The position numbers and the translations under genes are program-made. From Hypsibius dujardini (Eukaryota > Tardigrada > Eutardigrada > Parachela > Hypsibiidae), in NCBI GenBank assembly GCA_001579985.1, contig LRSR01007313.1:1-38802 (forward strand): 38,802 bases of DNA, written 5' to 3'. Below, piece by piece: positions 1-10,614 of the stretch. The notes under the pieces were generated by a model. It was given only the letters and a program-made list of their open reading frames with translations. It was not told the origin of the DNA and did not search any database. Within the stretch, counting starts at the first letter, position 1; the number at the start of each line of letters is the position of its first letter.

Positions 1-107
1 CTGAATCCGTAAAAAAAACCCAATTTAACTCGTCAAATAAAAGAGTTGCCTCTCTCGTTATCACACGAAAACGTTAGCTACATTCTCTCTTGTCTGTATC
101 GTTGCAG

Positions 108-346
108 ATTGCCCATTCCTCGGGGTGCCTGCTTGAAGATGCAAAGTGAATTGGATTCTGCTCATTCACCTTCCTCTGCAATGTCTGCCTCCTTTGCATG
201 GCTGCTGCTGGAGACGTTGGACCGATGATTGGCTGCTGGTGTCTGTTTTGCGGAGGAGTTGGTTGGCGGTTTTTTGAGGTGGTGATCGATGTGGAGCGGA
301 GAGCAGCGGCTAGCCATCGACGCTGCTGCTGAGGAGAAAAACGGGG
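108..346 (+). promoter_or_regulatory. 5' leader exon of the DGK gene with upstream ORFs
   Basis: A pyrimidine-rich tract ending TTGCAG (AG at 106-107) looks like a 3' splice site, so the leader probably starts at 108 as a non-first exon and the promoter lies outside the window. Three upstream ATGs precede the chosen start. The first opens 139-228. The second (225-332) overlaps the stop of the first in an ATGA arrangement. The third starts at 289 and runs out of frame past the main start at 347. Such a leader usually lowers translation of the main frame. Bases 1-107 are then intron, and I see nothing else in them. Confidence 0.5.
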
Positions 347-3300
347 ATGACGACGACCGTAATGATGATGAAAGGGAGAAAGTCCCTGACGACGGTCAGC
401 AGCATGACGGTCACCGCATCGGCCGACTCCGGACTGGGCTCCTTCCGCTGGCAGAAACTCTCGCCCGCCGAGTTCCAGCAGCTCCAGGACTATCAGTCAG
501 GTTGGTGTTTGTTTGTCTTCCTGCCGGAAGCACGAACTGGGAAGGTCCTACCAGACCTTCAATCGATTTGTCTGCTTTTGAACGTTCAGTCTGTTCCTGC
601 CTATTTTTGTCTACGTTTGTACGGAGACCTGCCCTGTTTCTAGCTGTCTGTCTCAATGTCTGTTTGTCTTCCTGTTTTTCTGATTTACTATCTTTCTGTT
701 CGTTTATCCATTTGTCTATATGTCGCTATGTCGGTCTGCCAGTCTGCCTGTCTGTCTGCCTGTCTGGCTGTCTGTTTATGTCTATGTATCTGCTTGTCTG
801 CTTGCCTTCCTGTGTGTTCGTTTGTCTAACTATCCGGCTCTCTTGGTCTCCCTTTACCTGCATGCCCTTTGTCCGTTCTAGCTTTCTGTGATATATTCTC
901 TTCCTATAGACTCACCAAAAAAGCTCAAAGACGTCCTGGAGGAGTTTAATGAGAACGGAATACTGGCAAAGTATAAGAGCGACGATGAGGTAAGTTGGTT
1001 CGGTCAGCGCCTTTTTCTCCCCCATCAACCTACACCTTCTTCCCGCAGCATGAAGCAGCTCCCTCACTCGCGTGTTTCTTCCCTCGTCCGTCTGTCCGTC
1101 CGTTTTCACATTTCTGCTTTTCACACTCCACCAAGTACGCTATCGCATTTCCTCTTCCACTCTCGAGGAAAAAGATCCTCCTTCCCGTCCCTTTTTTTTG
1201 CTCCTGCTGCTGTGTGCTCTATCCTTTCTTACGTTGAGCGCATCTCTCCTCTCTCCATTTAATTCAGTTTGCCATTTGTTTGTTTGCGCGCTTTGTGTGT
1301 CTTTGTGTTTGTTCGTGCATATCTGTCTGCCTGCCTGGCTGCCTGGGTTTGTGTGTGTGTATATACACAATCTGCATGCTGTACTGGACACGCTGAATGA
1401 GAAGGGCTGCGTTGTATAGCTGTGATATATATTGCTAATCCACGTTTTCTTGCATCTCTCTCTATCTCTCTTTGGGATTGGTTTTTTGTTGTTGTTGGTC
1501 GTCCTCGTCTGCCATGTCTGTTTCCCTTGTGTCTGCAGTGCAGCCTGAGTGAATCCGAGTATGAAGATCCGTCGCCCGGCGTCGTCGTCGTCGAAGGCGG
1601 CGGCGGCGGCGAGGAAGGCACTACTACCAGCTTGATAAAAGATGATAGAGATACTGGCGGTATTGGGTACGAGGGTCCCTCTCCTGAAGAGGAGCCAGAG
1701 GGGGAAGACGAACGCGATGGCGCGGTACGGCGACCACCTTCAACACAGGCATCGGCGGCGGCCCATACGACCGCTGACCTACTCAATAACACCGTATGTG
1801 GCTTCGTTCCCCGGTATACGTGGTCTCTCTTTTCACCCTTTTTCCATTTCACTAACTGATGAAGAAGACTTTTTGCTTCGGTGCTTGGGGTTGAAACGGA
1901 TTGGGTTTCTATGTGGTTGTGGAATTTGCTTGAGCGCATGCGGCTTTTGTGAATGTGTCTGCAAATTTGTCGGGAATCCTTTCTATCATTTTAGTTTGAA
2001 AAGTATTATGGCAGGCGGGTAGGCTGGTATCCTGGTATCCTGGTAGGCAGACCTACCGACGATCCGACAGACACAGACAGACAAACCGGATTTGTCAGAC
2101 AACTTCAAGGATTCAAGTAGAGAGACCGATATATAAATTTTGATTGACCAATAATCAGTCTGACTGATGGCCATTACTTTAAATCGACTGTGGCAACTTC
2201 ATTGGTTTAAGCTTAAGAGCAGGTTATCATTCCTAGAAGATTGATTTCGACCAAAACGGGCCCCGGAAGCGGACCGGTCTTCCGGCAGGGAGCGAGACAG
2301 ACATAGCCCTCCTTCACGAACTTGACGGGGCCTTTTGATGAATGTTTTTTTCCGTTCTTTTATATTTTGCCCTTTTCCCCCATTTCAGACAATCGATTAC
2401 GAGGGATTTCAGCTGTTCATGAACACGTACCTCGACGTGGAAGTTCCGGAAGAGCTGAATCGGCATTTGTTCCTGTCGTTTGTCAAGCGGCCCATCCCGT
2501 TCAATTCCAGCCATCCCGGCTCCAGCAGCTTCCCTTTTTCTAAACCAAAGTCTTTATCTATTACCGGTACGTGCCGTTTTTGTAAGAAGACTGGGCTGTC
2601 TCTGAGATGTGCCATGCCGCTTCGTGAGGTCTGGTGAGCCGGAGCTCATTCAGGCTGGGCTTTCAGACACAGGAAATACAAGTCAACTACAAGTCAGCCA
2701 GATAGGAATGCAGACAGGCAGATCGACGTCTAGGTAGACAACAAAGCTGACAGGCATACAAGCGGACGAACGGACAGACAAACGGGCAGGCAGGCAGGCA
2801 GACAGGCAGGTATACAGGTACACAGACCAACAAACAACAGGTGCGCGTAAGTCGTCACTCAGGTGGCCGATAGACTTACAATACAGACAGGCAATCAGTG
2901 TCTGCAATATCTGCCTGTGTCTGAGATCAACTTCTCTCTTGCAGGTGAGAACAAACTCAAGGATGGTACGTCATCCGCCGGCACCGGTACCGGCTACCAG
3001 CGGTCCTCCCAGAGCTCAATCAACCTCAACCCCCACGATCTCGCCCATTGTCAGGCCTCTTATGAGCAGCACCAACACACCGCCACCTCAACCACCGGCA
3101 GCACCGGCAGTGGCAGTGACGGTCGCTGGCACGCTCTGGCCGACAAAGTACACGGTCTGGCCGAGCGCATCCAAAGCGGCTTCCACCGAGGCTCACTTGC
3201 CTCAACGGAGGGATCCCGGACGCGCGGCAACAGTGTCGGGTCGGGTTCCCACCCGTCCGTCACCATCACCCAGGCCGACAGTACGGAGATGAACGGGGCA

Positions 3301-6300
3301 GTGTGGGAACAGCAACAGCGGCACTCTCCCACTTGCCAGAGTCCCACGCAGCAGCTCCATCCACTGGCGCAGAAGAATATCGGCGCCAGTACCACCGCTC
3401 GGCAAGGAAGTGAGTGTATACGTCCCTCACTGTTTGTATTATCCGTCTGTTTGTCTGTCTGTTTGTCTGTTGGTCTGTCTCGGGCTGTCTGTCTTGTCTG
3501 TTTTCTTTTGTCTTTGTCTGTCTGCCTGCCTGCCTGTCTTGTTTTGTCTGTCTGTCTGTCGATCTGTCTGCCTATAACAATGTTTTTTTCGATGTACATG
3601 GCGATCTGTTGGTCTTGTTTGCCTATCTCTCTACGTGTATCTTTTGACTGACTATTTGACTACAGACAGACTATGCTTTTGGTTGTTTTTTGTCTGTGTG
3701 CCAGATTGCTGCCTATTTCATGTCTGACCTCGCGTCTGCCCCCTTACAGGCCTGGATTTTGACCGACTAGATCACCCACGGATGACAGTCCGAGCCTCCA
3801 TCACCGGGCTCCTCTTCAAGAACCACTCCCAAGGCAGCCGTCTTTCCATTTCGAGTTTTGCTCAAGCCATTGACATCACCACCGTTAGAGTATGCGTTTT
3901 CTGCACTCTTTCCCGTTTCTCGACATGCATTCAAATGTTAATGTGTATCCGAATCACGAATAGGTTTCCTTAAAAGATATCGTCTGCTACCTGTCTCTGC
4001 TGGAGGGCGGACGACCGGAGGACAAGCTGGAGTTTATGTTCCGCCTTTACGACAGCGACGGCAATGGAGTCCTAGATGCTCACGAGATGGAGTCCATCGT
4101 CAACCAAATGATGACCGTCGCGGAGTACCTCGGTTGGGATGTCACGGAACTCCGGCCGGTTAGCTAATAAAATGACTACCTTTACTTGCAGTTTGTATAT
4201 AGCTGTCACATGTAAATTAAGCTCCAAGTGTTGCAGTTTTATGCCTGATCGATGGTGATTCAAAATTGACTAGTTTACTGCAGTTATATGGTATAATGTT
4301 TTGAATTGTACGTTTAGATTTTATTTTATTTTTGAGCAGTTAAATCATAGACGATTTTGATTAATACAGATCTATATTTTAAAGTATTTACAATAGACTT
4401 AAATTGAGGGGAATTTTAGTTTGGGATTAGCTAGGGATATGTTTGTGGTTATGGTATTCAACGACCGTTTCTCCTGCGTTTTATAGATCTTGAAGGAAAT
4501 GATGGTGGAGATCGATTACGACGGCGACGGGAGTGTCTCGTTGGATGAGTGGAAACGCGGAGGTCTCACAACCATTCCCCTGCTCGTGCTACTCGGCCTT
4601 GATGCGGTAAGTTGTAGGTCTCACAATCGGTCAACAGCAGTGTATTGTAATGGCTCGCGGCTAAGCACCTTCAACAGTCAAATGTGCAACAGCTTGTTTG
4701 TCTGTCTATCTATCTGTCTGTCTGTCTGCCTGTCTGCATGCCTGCCTCTCTCTCTGTTCGTCTGTCTGTCTGTCTACCTATCTGTTTGTCTGACTATCTG
4801 CCTGCCTGTCTGTCTGTTCGTCTGTCTGTTTATCTGTCTTCCGGGTCACTCAGTCTGTGGTCTACTGTCTGCCTGTCGATTGTTTCAAATTTCTGGCCCA
4901 TTACCTCTCTACCTGTCTGTCTTATCGTCGTTTTTTGGCCCCCTCCCCCTCACTACCTCCAAGGTCTTTGTACCTCGCTTCCGTTTCCCTGATTGCATAA
5001 GCGTGCTTGTGTGCGCGCAATATTTATTGCGCTGTTTAAACGACTCATCCCTCCTAATGCCGGGTCGTCGTATGAAGTGAGTGAGCAGAGCGCACCTTTC
5101 ATTTCCCGCACTGAATCACCCACAGTTATTACTCTACACCAAACTGACGTGCCTAAATCACCGACCAATCTCTCAATTCGTCGAAATGAGACATACGTTG
5201 AGGAATCGTTCCTTCTCTATCTCCTTTCTACATACACTCTGAGCATCCGCCGCCGGGTCCCCTCGCCCGAGAGATAGAAATTCTACCAGTTTAGGCCCTC
5301 AGGTCACTATGCGAATTCTTATCGAATATACGTACTTTGACGACACTGATGATGACACGCTGCTATCAGGAAGCATATATACGTGGGTGCTGGTGATAAA
5401 CTTTTCTGTTTGGACATGAAAATCCCACCTCTGTAGCTATGCAAGGCTTTTACGGTATCCAACCAACAGGCCTATCTACCACAAATCGCACCTCCTATAA
5501 CGAAGTGCTCTACCGATACAAAGTTACAGATAGACAGGCAGAGACAGACACGATCGCTACTCGGTAGTAGTAGCATTGTTGTTGGTTAATTGTTCGCGTT
5601 TGCGTGAAAAGCAGGTTCTCCGTCGTATGTGACGTTGTTGTTGGCAGCTGACTCACACCCCGCGTTCTCCTTTAGGCATATACCCCCACATACGTTTACC
5701 CGTGAAAAGAAGTCAGTAGTGTCTGTCGTTTGTACCTCGCATCAGGGACTTTTTGCACATATTTTCTGTTGAGACGCATCGAGAGAAGCGTTTGTTGATT
5801 TTGCTTTTGAAGAACGTTTGTATGGAGGAACGGAACGGACCTTGCTCGTAGATACATTGTATGCATTTGCATTCGTTGGGCCCCGTCGGATGATGATGAT
5901 GACGACGACGACGATGTAGACACACATCATACCGGATATGTGATTCGCACACTGTTTGCATACCTGTTTGGCCCGTTTTGCTGTGAAGAGATTCGATTTT
6001 GAATGGAACACTGGTGTGGTTTTGTTTGCATGCGTTGCTGGCATTGCTTGACTGTCTGACTGAATAGAAGGAGAGGCAGGGAAGAGGAATATGTTGTCGT
6101 GTGCAACGGACTGTTTGGATGTCTGTGGCGGCGGAGGCCGGTTGTCGGCGGGAGACGAGTCACAGAATGATCTACCGGAGGACGATGATGTATCCCTTGA
6201 GGTACTGTTTGGGGAATTGCTTGCGATTTTGTCTATGTTGGACGATTTTATGCCTGAATGTCGTCGTTTTTACTCTATGAACATTGTGGGGCTCCACAAT

Positions 6301-6351
6301 CTATCTGGCTACCTGTAGGGTTGTCTGCCTACCTACCTGGTTGTATTTATA

Positions 6352-6401
<50 letters not shown>

Positions 6402-9400
6402 TGGTCTCTGTGTGTGTATATCTCTCTGCATGTATCTCGTGCATGTGTCTTTATGTTTCTCTGTTCGTCTATCTGTCTATATAATTATGTTTGAATGTTT
6501 TCCTGCCTGCCTGCTTGTCTGTGTTGGAGAGATTGCAGATCGTTTTTTGGCCCTCCCCCCGGCTTCTTACTGTGTCTGTCGGTGCATCTGTCTGAATGTC
6601 TATGTTTTGTATGTCTCACCCGTACTGTCTATATTTGTCTTGACGAGAGTCGATTCCGCCTAAGAAAGCCGGAAGGAAGTGAAATTGAATTCCACTTTTG
6701 CATTATGGGGTGTCAGGCAGGCAGATCCGCAATAAAAATGCGTTTGGCCAGGCCAGAAGACCTTGTGCATAATTTTCGGTTTAACTGCCCAATTTATAAT
6801 TTAGAGTTTTTGTTATGCAAGTTTTTACGGCTTTTCGCGTTTCTTATCGTTCATTATCTTGTTTTCGAGAGGAAAATTTTGGTTAAAAGCGTCGTTAGCA
6901 AGAAAGTCTCTTTTGTTTACCGCTGTTCCGCGCAAACTTCATTCAATTTTGCCTCGAGGCAGCCCACACGTAGCCTCTCTATTAATTCTTCAGTAACGTA
7001 CTGGTTTTTGTTTGTTTTCCGCTAAACCCTCTCGTTAAGACAGTGAAATCAACTCTATTTTTATGACCGGTTCTTGTGCTTTGGTTAAACTCCAAATCTT
7101 TATCTGACTGTACTGTAGCCCTCGTCTTTTTATTCTATCGTAAACATGAGCGTGATGTCCAGTCGTTTGGCGGTGCTCGATTGCTTGGCCTTCAAAGTGT
7201 GATCACTGGTCTATGGATTCCGTCGGTGTCTTTCGTTTTCTTGACAGACAAGCAGGCAGGCAGGCAGACATACATACAGACAGACAGACGAACAAACAGA
7301 CAGACAGAAAGACAGGCATCCTTACAGAGAAGACCTGGTTACAATGTTTTCCATGTTACAGAACGTGAAAGACGACGGTGTCCATGTCTGGCGACTGAAG
7401 CACTTCAACAAGCCCGCGTACTGCAACCTCTGCCTGAACATGCTAGTCGGTTTCGGGAAGCAAGGTCTTTCCTGCAGTTTCTGCAAGTACACCGTCCACG
7501 AACGGTGTGCGGCGCGAGCGCCCACCAACTGTATCTCCACGTATGTCAAATCGAAGAAGGCTAACCAGGTGATGATGCATCACTGGGTGGAGGGCAACTA
7601 CCCGGCCAAATGCACACGCTGTCGGAAGAACGTCAAGACCTACAATGGTATCACGGGGCTCCACTGTCGCTGGTGCCAGATGACGCTGCACAACAAGTGT
7701 GCCTCACAGGTCAAGCCGGAATGTACCCTTGGCGAGTTGCGCGATCACATTCTGCCGCCCATCGCCATTTGTCCGGCTGTGCTGGAGCGACAGCGGTCGG
7801 TGCCACTGACACAGAACCAGAGTAACCGGAAGTTAGCCATCAATCGGTCAGAGTCGGCTCTCCAAGGATTAACCTCGCCTGGATCCTCTCAGGGTTCGCA
7901 AGGTTTGGGGCTGTTGTTTGTCTCTCTCTTTTCATCTGTCTGTCTGTTTAATCAGCTGTCTGTCTGCATGCCTGTCTCTCTCTCTCTCTCTATCTGTTTG
8001 TCTAATTGTGTGTCTGTCTGTTTCTGTCTGTTTGTTTGTCTGTCTGTCGGATGTCTTGTCTGTTTAATCTTGTATTATTGGTTGTCTGTCTGCCCTTCGC
8101 TTTATCTGTCTATGTCTCTGTCTGTCTGCGTGCGTGCCTATTTATTTGATTGACTGACTGTCTGACCGTTCATACGGTTGTCCATCTGATCTTCTCCCTA
8201 ATCGTTTATTTTCATATCGATCAATGTTTGTGCTTTTCTTATAGGATCTCGCGAGGAAGAGACGACTCAGGTTAACGGTGTGCCCACCTCCTTTCAAGTC
8301 ACCCCCTTCCCTGGTTCCCACCCGCTGCTTGTCTTCATCAACCGAAAGTCCGGTGGAAAACAGGGCGCTCGAATCCTCAGGAAGCTTCAGTATTTGCTCA
8401 ACCCCCGGCAAGTCTACGACTTGGGTCGGAGTGGGCCAGGACTGGGTCTGCAGTTTTTCAAAGACGTGCCGAATTTCCGGATTCTCTGCTGCGGCGGTGA
8501 CGGTACGGTCGGCTGGGTTCTCGACGCCATTGACAAACTGCATTTGAATTACAAGCCGCCTTTGGCTGTGCTTCCGCTTGGCACTGGTAAGTTTGGGTTG
8601 CATTGCTCGAGGGACTTCAGCTGTTGCTTTGAATAGGCGCGATCGCGAAAGCTAGAGTAGTCTGGCTCTCCACGGTTTCTTTGTCTGTGAGCCTGATTGT
8701 TTGCCTGTCTTTCTGTTTATTTGCCTGCCTGCCTGTCTGTCTCTCTGTCTGTCTCTCTGTCTGTTTGCCTGTCTGTCTGTCTGACTGTCTGTCTGACTGT
8801 TTGTCTGTCTGACTGTCTGTTTGCCTGACTGTCTGACTGTCTGACTGGCTGCCTGTCCGATTATCTGCTTGCCTGGCTGTCTGCCTGTCCTCTTTTCTAA
8901 ATTTCTGTCGATTTGTCAGGTTGTTCCGCTGATTGTCTGGCTGGCTGTATTTTTAGCTGCTTATCTATCTATCTGTCTGCGTGATTGGCGGATTTATATG
9001 CCATCTGTCTTAGCTCATTACTGTTCTTATTTCAGGAAACGATCTCGGTCGTTGTCTGCGCTGGGGCGGCGGCTACGAAGGCGAGTCACTGTTTAAAATC
9101 CTCAAGAAAGTGGAGAAGAGTCAAGTGGTCGCGATGGACCGGTGGCAGATTGAATTCAGCCCTCCGAGTGACTCAACCGATGACGAACCCGGCGATCCCA
9201 TCCCGTATAACATCATCAACAACTACTTCTCCATCGGTGTGGACGCCTCAATTGCTCACCGGTTCCACTTGATGCGTGAGAAATATCCGGAGCGCTTCAA
9301 CAGCCGGATGAAAAACAAGCTGTGGTATTTTGAGTTTGGCACGTCAGAGACGTTCAGTGCTACTTGCAAACGCCTACATGAAGAAATTGACATTATGGTA

Positions 9401-10614
9401 ATAACTAAGACAAAAGCTTTTGTCGTTATGTCCGCATGTCTGTCTGTCTGTCTTTCTGTCTGTTTGTCAGTCTGTCTATCTATCTGCCTATCTGCTTGTC
9501 TGTATGTCTGTTTCTGCCTTTTGCCTCTGTGCCTGCCTGTTTGTCTGTTTATCTGTATATCTGCATGTCTGTCTGTCTGCATGTCGGTCCGTCAGCTGGT
9601 CGGTCTGACCGTCGGTCTGTGTGTTTGTTCGTCGGTCTATGGGCTTTTCTGGCCTACCCTTCTTAAACTCGTCTTGATTTCGTGTACTGTAATTGGTTTC
9701 CGTTGGTTGCAGTGTGACGGAGTCGCGTTGGATCTCGCTAACCGACCGCCCCTGGAGGGCATCGCGCTCCTCAACATTCCCTCCATTTACGGTGGATGCA
9801 ACCTGTGGGGCGAGGGCTCAACGAACAAGAAGCGCGTAAAAAAATCGCCAGGTACCAAGCGGAAGGACGACAAGTGGAGCACCGACCAAGGCTCCTCCGT
9901 TAGCTTAGCTTCAATGGACCTTCATTTTGCAATGCAGGGTATGAATCAGTCGGTTCTTTTATGTTCAGTCGGTGAGGGTTAAAATGGCTAACGAATAAAC
10001 TGTTTGTTTTTCCAGACATTGGAGACAAACTAATTGAGGTAGTCGGAATGGAGGGCGCGATGCATGCCGGTCAAGTCAGGGCTGGCTTGCGATCTTCCGG
10101 ACGGCGACTGGCCCAGTGTTCTTCTGTCGTCATCCGGTAAGGGACAAACAGACAGGCAAACAAACAAATAAAAAATAAAAAAACAAACAGACAGACAGAC
10201 AGACAAATAGAGAGACAGACTGAAAGGCAGACAGGTAGACAGCCAGAACGGACAGGCAGACAGACAGACAGACAGGCCAACTATATGTGAATTATAGGTT
10301 CAGACAGGTTAGGAATCAAGGTATGAGATTCTAATTTTGTTTCTTTGTTTAGGACACGGAAACGATTGCCGATGCAGATTGACGGCGAGCCGTGGATGCA
10401 GCCGCCGTGCACCATCCACATCACCCACAAGAACCAGGTGCCCGTGTTGATGGGTCCCCCACCCAGCCACAAGATGAGCTTCATGAATATGTTCAAGGCC
10501 AAAGAGAAAGACATCCTCATCAGCGCGCCCAGCCTGACAGCAAGCGGACCCAGTACCACGGTGGTGTCCATCCCCGTGCCCAGTATGCCTTCTACCTTTC
10601 CCATCAAGAGATGA
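347..10614 (+). CDS. Type I diacylglycerol kinase (alpha/beta/gamma class), 14 coding exons
   Basis: Phosphorylates diacylglycerol to phosphatidic acid at membranes, ending DAG signalling, and should respond to calcium. Exons I derive: 347-500, 910-989, 1539-1793, 2389-2566, 2945-3409, 3750-3889, 3964-4158, 4487-4606, 7362-7902, 8245-8586, 9036-9397, 9713-9938, 10016-10136, 10353-10614. They total 3,441 nt, 1,146 residues plus stop, with all phases matching. Domains: recoverin-homology (about 30-220, interrupted by inserts), EF-hand loops at 454-465 (DSDGNG) and 499-510 (DYDGDG), C1 at about 537-586 and 602-650, DAGKc with GGDGT at 793-797 and LPLGTGND from 819, then DAGKa to about 1,090. Start: first ATG after an in-frame stop at 311-313, with purines at -3 and -1. 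Exon 3 (85 residues, acidic) and exon 5 (155 residues, Ser/Thr/Gln-rich) interrupt the usual N-terminal domain and look lineage-specific. Family identity is certain; exact alpha, beta or gamma orthology is not. Confidence 0.95.
640..880 (+). repeat. Degenerate (TCTG)n tract, DGK intron 1
   Basis: Imperfect tetranucleotide repeat, mostly TCTG with TTTG, CCTG and TATG variants. Because four and three are coprime, the repeat reads as Ser-Val-Cys-Leu in every frame and has no stop, so long ORFs over it are artefacts. Confidence 0.9.
1539..1793 (+). other. DGK exon 3: acidic, symmetric cassette-like exon
   Basis: This 255-nt exon starts and ends in phase 0. It encodes 85 residues rich in Glu, Gly, Ser and Pro, including short Gly and Val runs. 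It splits the recoverin-homology domain exactly between the sequence ending in KSDDE and the next exon starting TIDYEGF, which are contiguous in vertebrate relatives as I know them. Skipping it would keep the frame and restore the ordinary domain. The acceptor has a possible second AG five bases downstream, but only the first keeps the frame. Confidence 0.7.
2040..2100 (+). repeat. Short CAGA/GGTA-type repeat, DGK intron 3
   Basis: Short imperfect repeats: GGTATCCT copies followed by CAGACAGA-type units. The CAGA orientation is opposite to the tract in intron 1. Confidence 0.55.
2690..2835 (+). repeat. Degenerate (CAGA/CAGG)n tract, DGK intron 4
   Basis: Imperfect CAGA, CAGG and CGGA units, ending about 110 bases before exon 5. 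Complementary to the TCTG tract that follows exon 5. Confidence 0.85.
2945..3409 (+). other. DGK exon 5: 155-codon symmetric exon between complementary intronic repeats
   Basis: A 465-nt exon in phase 1 at both ends, so it can be skipped in frame. It encodes a low-complexity stretch rich in Ser, Thr, Gly, Gln and His between the recoverin-homology region and the EF-hand region. No known domain is visible. The upstream intron carries CAGA/CAGG-type repeats and the downstream intron TCTG-type repeats, which are complementary in the pre-mRNA. Confidence 0.65.
3430..3600 (+). repeat. Degenerate (TCTG)n tract, DGK intron 5
   Basis: Starts about 20 bases after the exon 5 donor. Mostly TCTG with TTTG and CCTG variants. 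Confidence 0.88.
4690..4870 (+). repeat. Degenerate (TCTG)n tract, DGK intron 8 (5' part)
   Basis: About 180 bases of TCTG with CCTG, TTTG and TATC variants near the start of the 2.75-kb intron 8. Confidence 0.88.
5888..5914 (+). repeat. (GAT)n/(GAC)n trinucleotide run, DGK intron 8
   Basis: A short GATGATGATGACGACGACG run in intron 8. The rest of 4,870-6,060 is intronic sequence in which I see no convincing exon. Confidence 0.7.
6079..6201 (+). other. Possible alternative first exon of DGK inside intron 8
   Basis: An ATG at 6091 opens 37 codons, rich in Gly then in Asp/Glu, ending in GAG before a plausible donor GTACTG at 6202. It ends in phase 0, the phase in which exon 9 (first C1 domain) starts. 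Joined to exon 9 it would give a short kinase without the recoverin-homology and EF-hand parts. An in-frame stop at 6061-6063 precedes it. A CAG at about 6076-6079 could instead be an acceptor. Only transcript data can decide; it may be chance. Confidence 0.25.
6351..6403 (+). repeat. Near-perfect (GTCT)12 microsatellite, DGK intron 8
   Basis: About a dozen uninterrupted TCTG units, the purest copy of this repeat in the window. Perfect tracts are usually young or still expanding, so this is the most likely polymorphic microsatellite here. Confidence 0.93.
7240..7316 (+). repeat. (CAGA/CAGG)n tract just before DGK exon 9
   Basis: CAGG and CAGA units ending about 45 bases before the exon 9 start at 7362, so close to the presumed branch point. 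Opposite in orientation to the tract after exon 9. Confidence 0.88.
7915..8165 (+). repeat. Degenerate (TCTG)n tract, DGK intron 9
   Basis: Starts about 12 bases after the exon 9 donor and fills most of the 342-base intron. Includes a short TC-dinucleotide run near 7977-7990. Confidence 0.88.
8690..8990 (+). repeat. Degenerate (TCTG)n tract, DGK intron 10
   Basis: The longest tract, about 300 bases of TCTG, CCTG, ACTG and TTTG units, occupying most of the intron before the exon that begins with the NDLG part of the catalytic domain. Confidence 0.88.
9430..9645 (+). repeat. Degenerate (TCTG)n tract, DGK intron 11
   Basis: TCTG units with variants, starting about 30 bases after the donor at 9398. 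Confidence 0.88.
10140..10276 (+). repeat. (CAGA)n tract, DGK intron 13
   Basis: CAGA, CAAA and CAGG units filling most of the last intron. Opposite in orientation to the tract in intron 11, so exons 12 and 13 lie between complementary tracts. Confidence 0.88.

Noticed and set aside
289-891. 200-codon ORF across DGK exon 1 and intron 1
   Set aside because: Its second half is the TCTG repeat read as Cys-Leu-Ser-Val, which has no stops in any frame. The first part is out of frame with the DGK coding sequence.
2863-3651. 262-codon ORF taken as a single gene
   Set aside because: Only 2945-3409 is exon (DGK exon 5). The rest is intron, including repeat sequence after 3430.
6351-6403. CRISPR-like regular repeat
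   Set aside because: It is a simple 4-base microsatellite without spacers, in an animal intron. No CRISPR array is present anywhere in the window.
9256-9582. Minus-strand ORF rich in Arg, Gln, Thr and Asp
   Set aside because: It is the reverse of the TCTG tract and of DGK exon 11, with no independent support.
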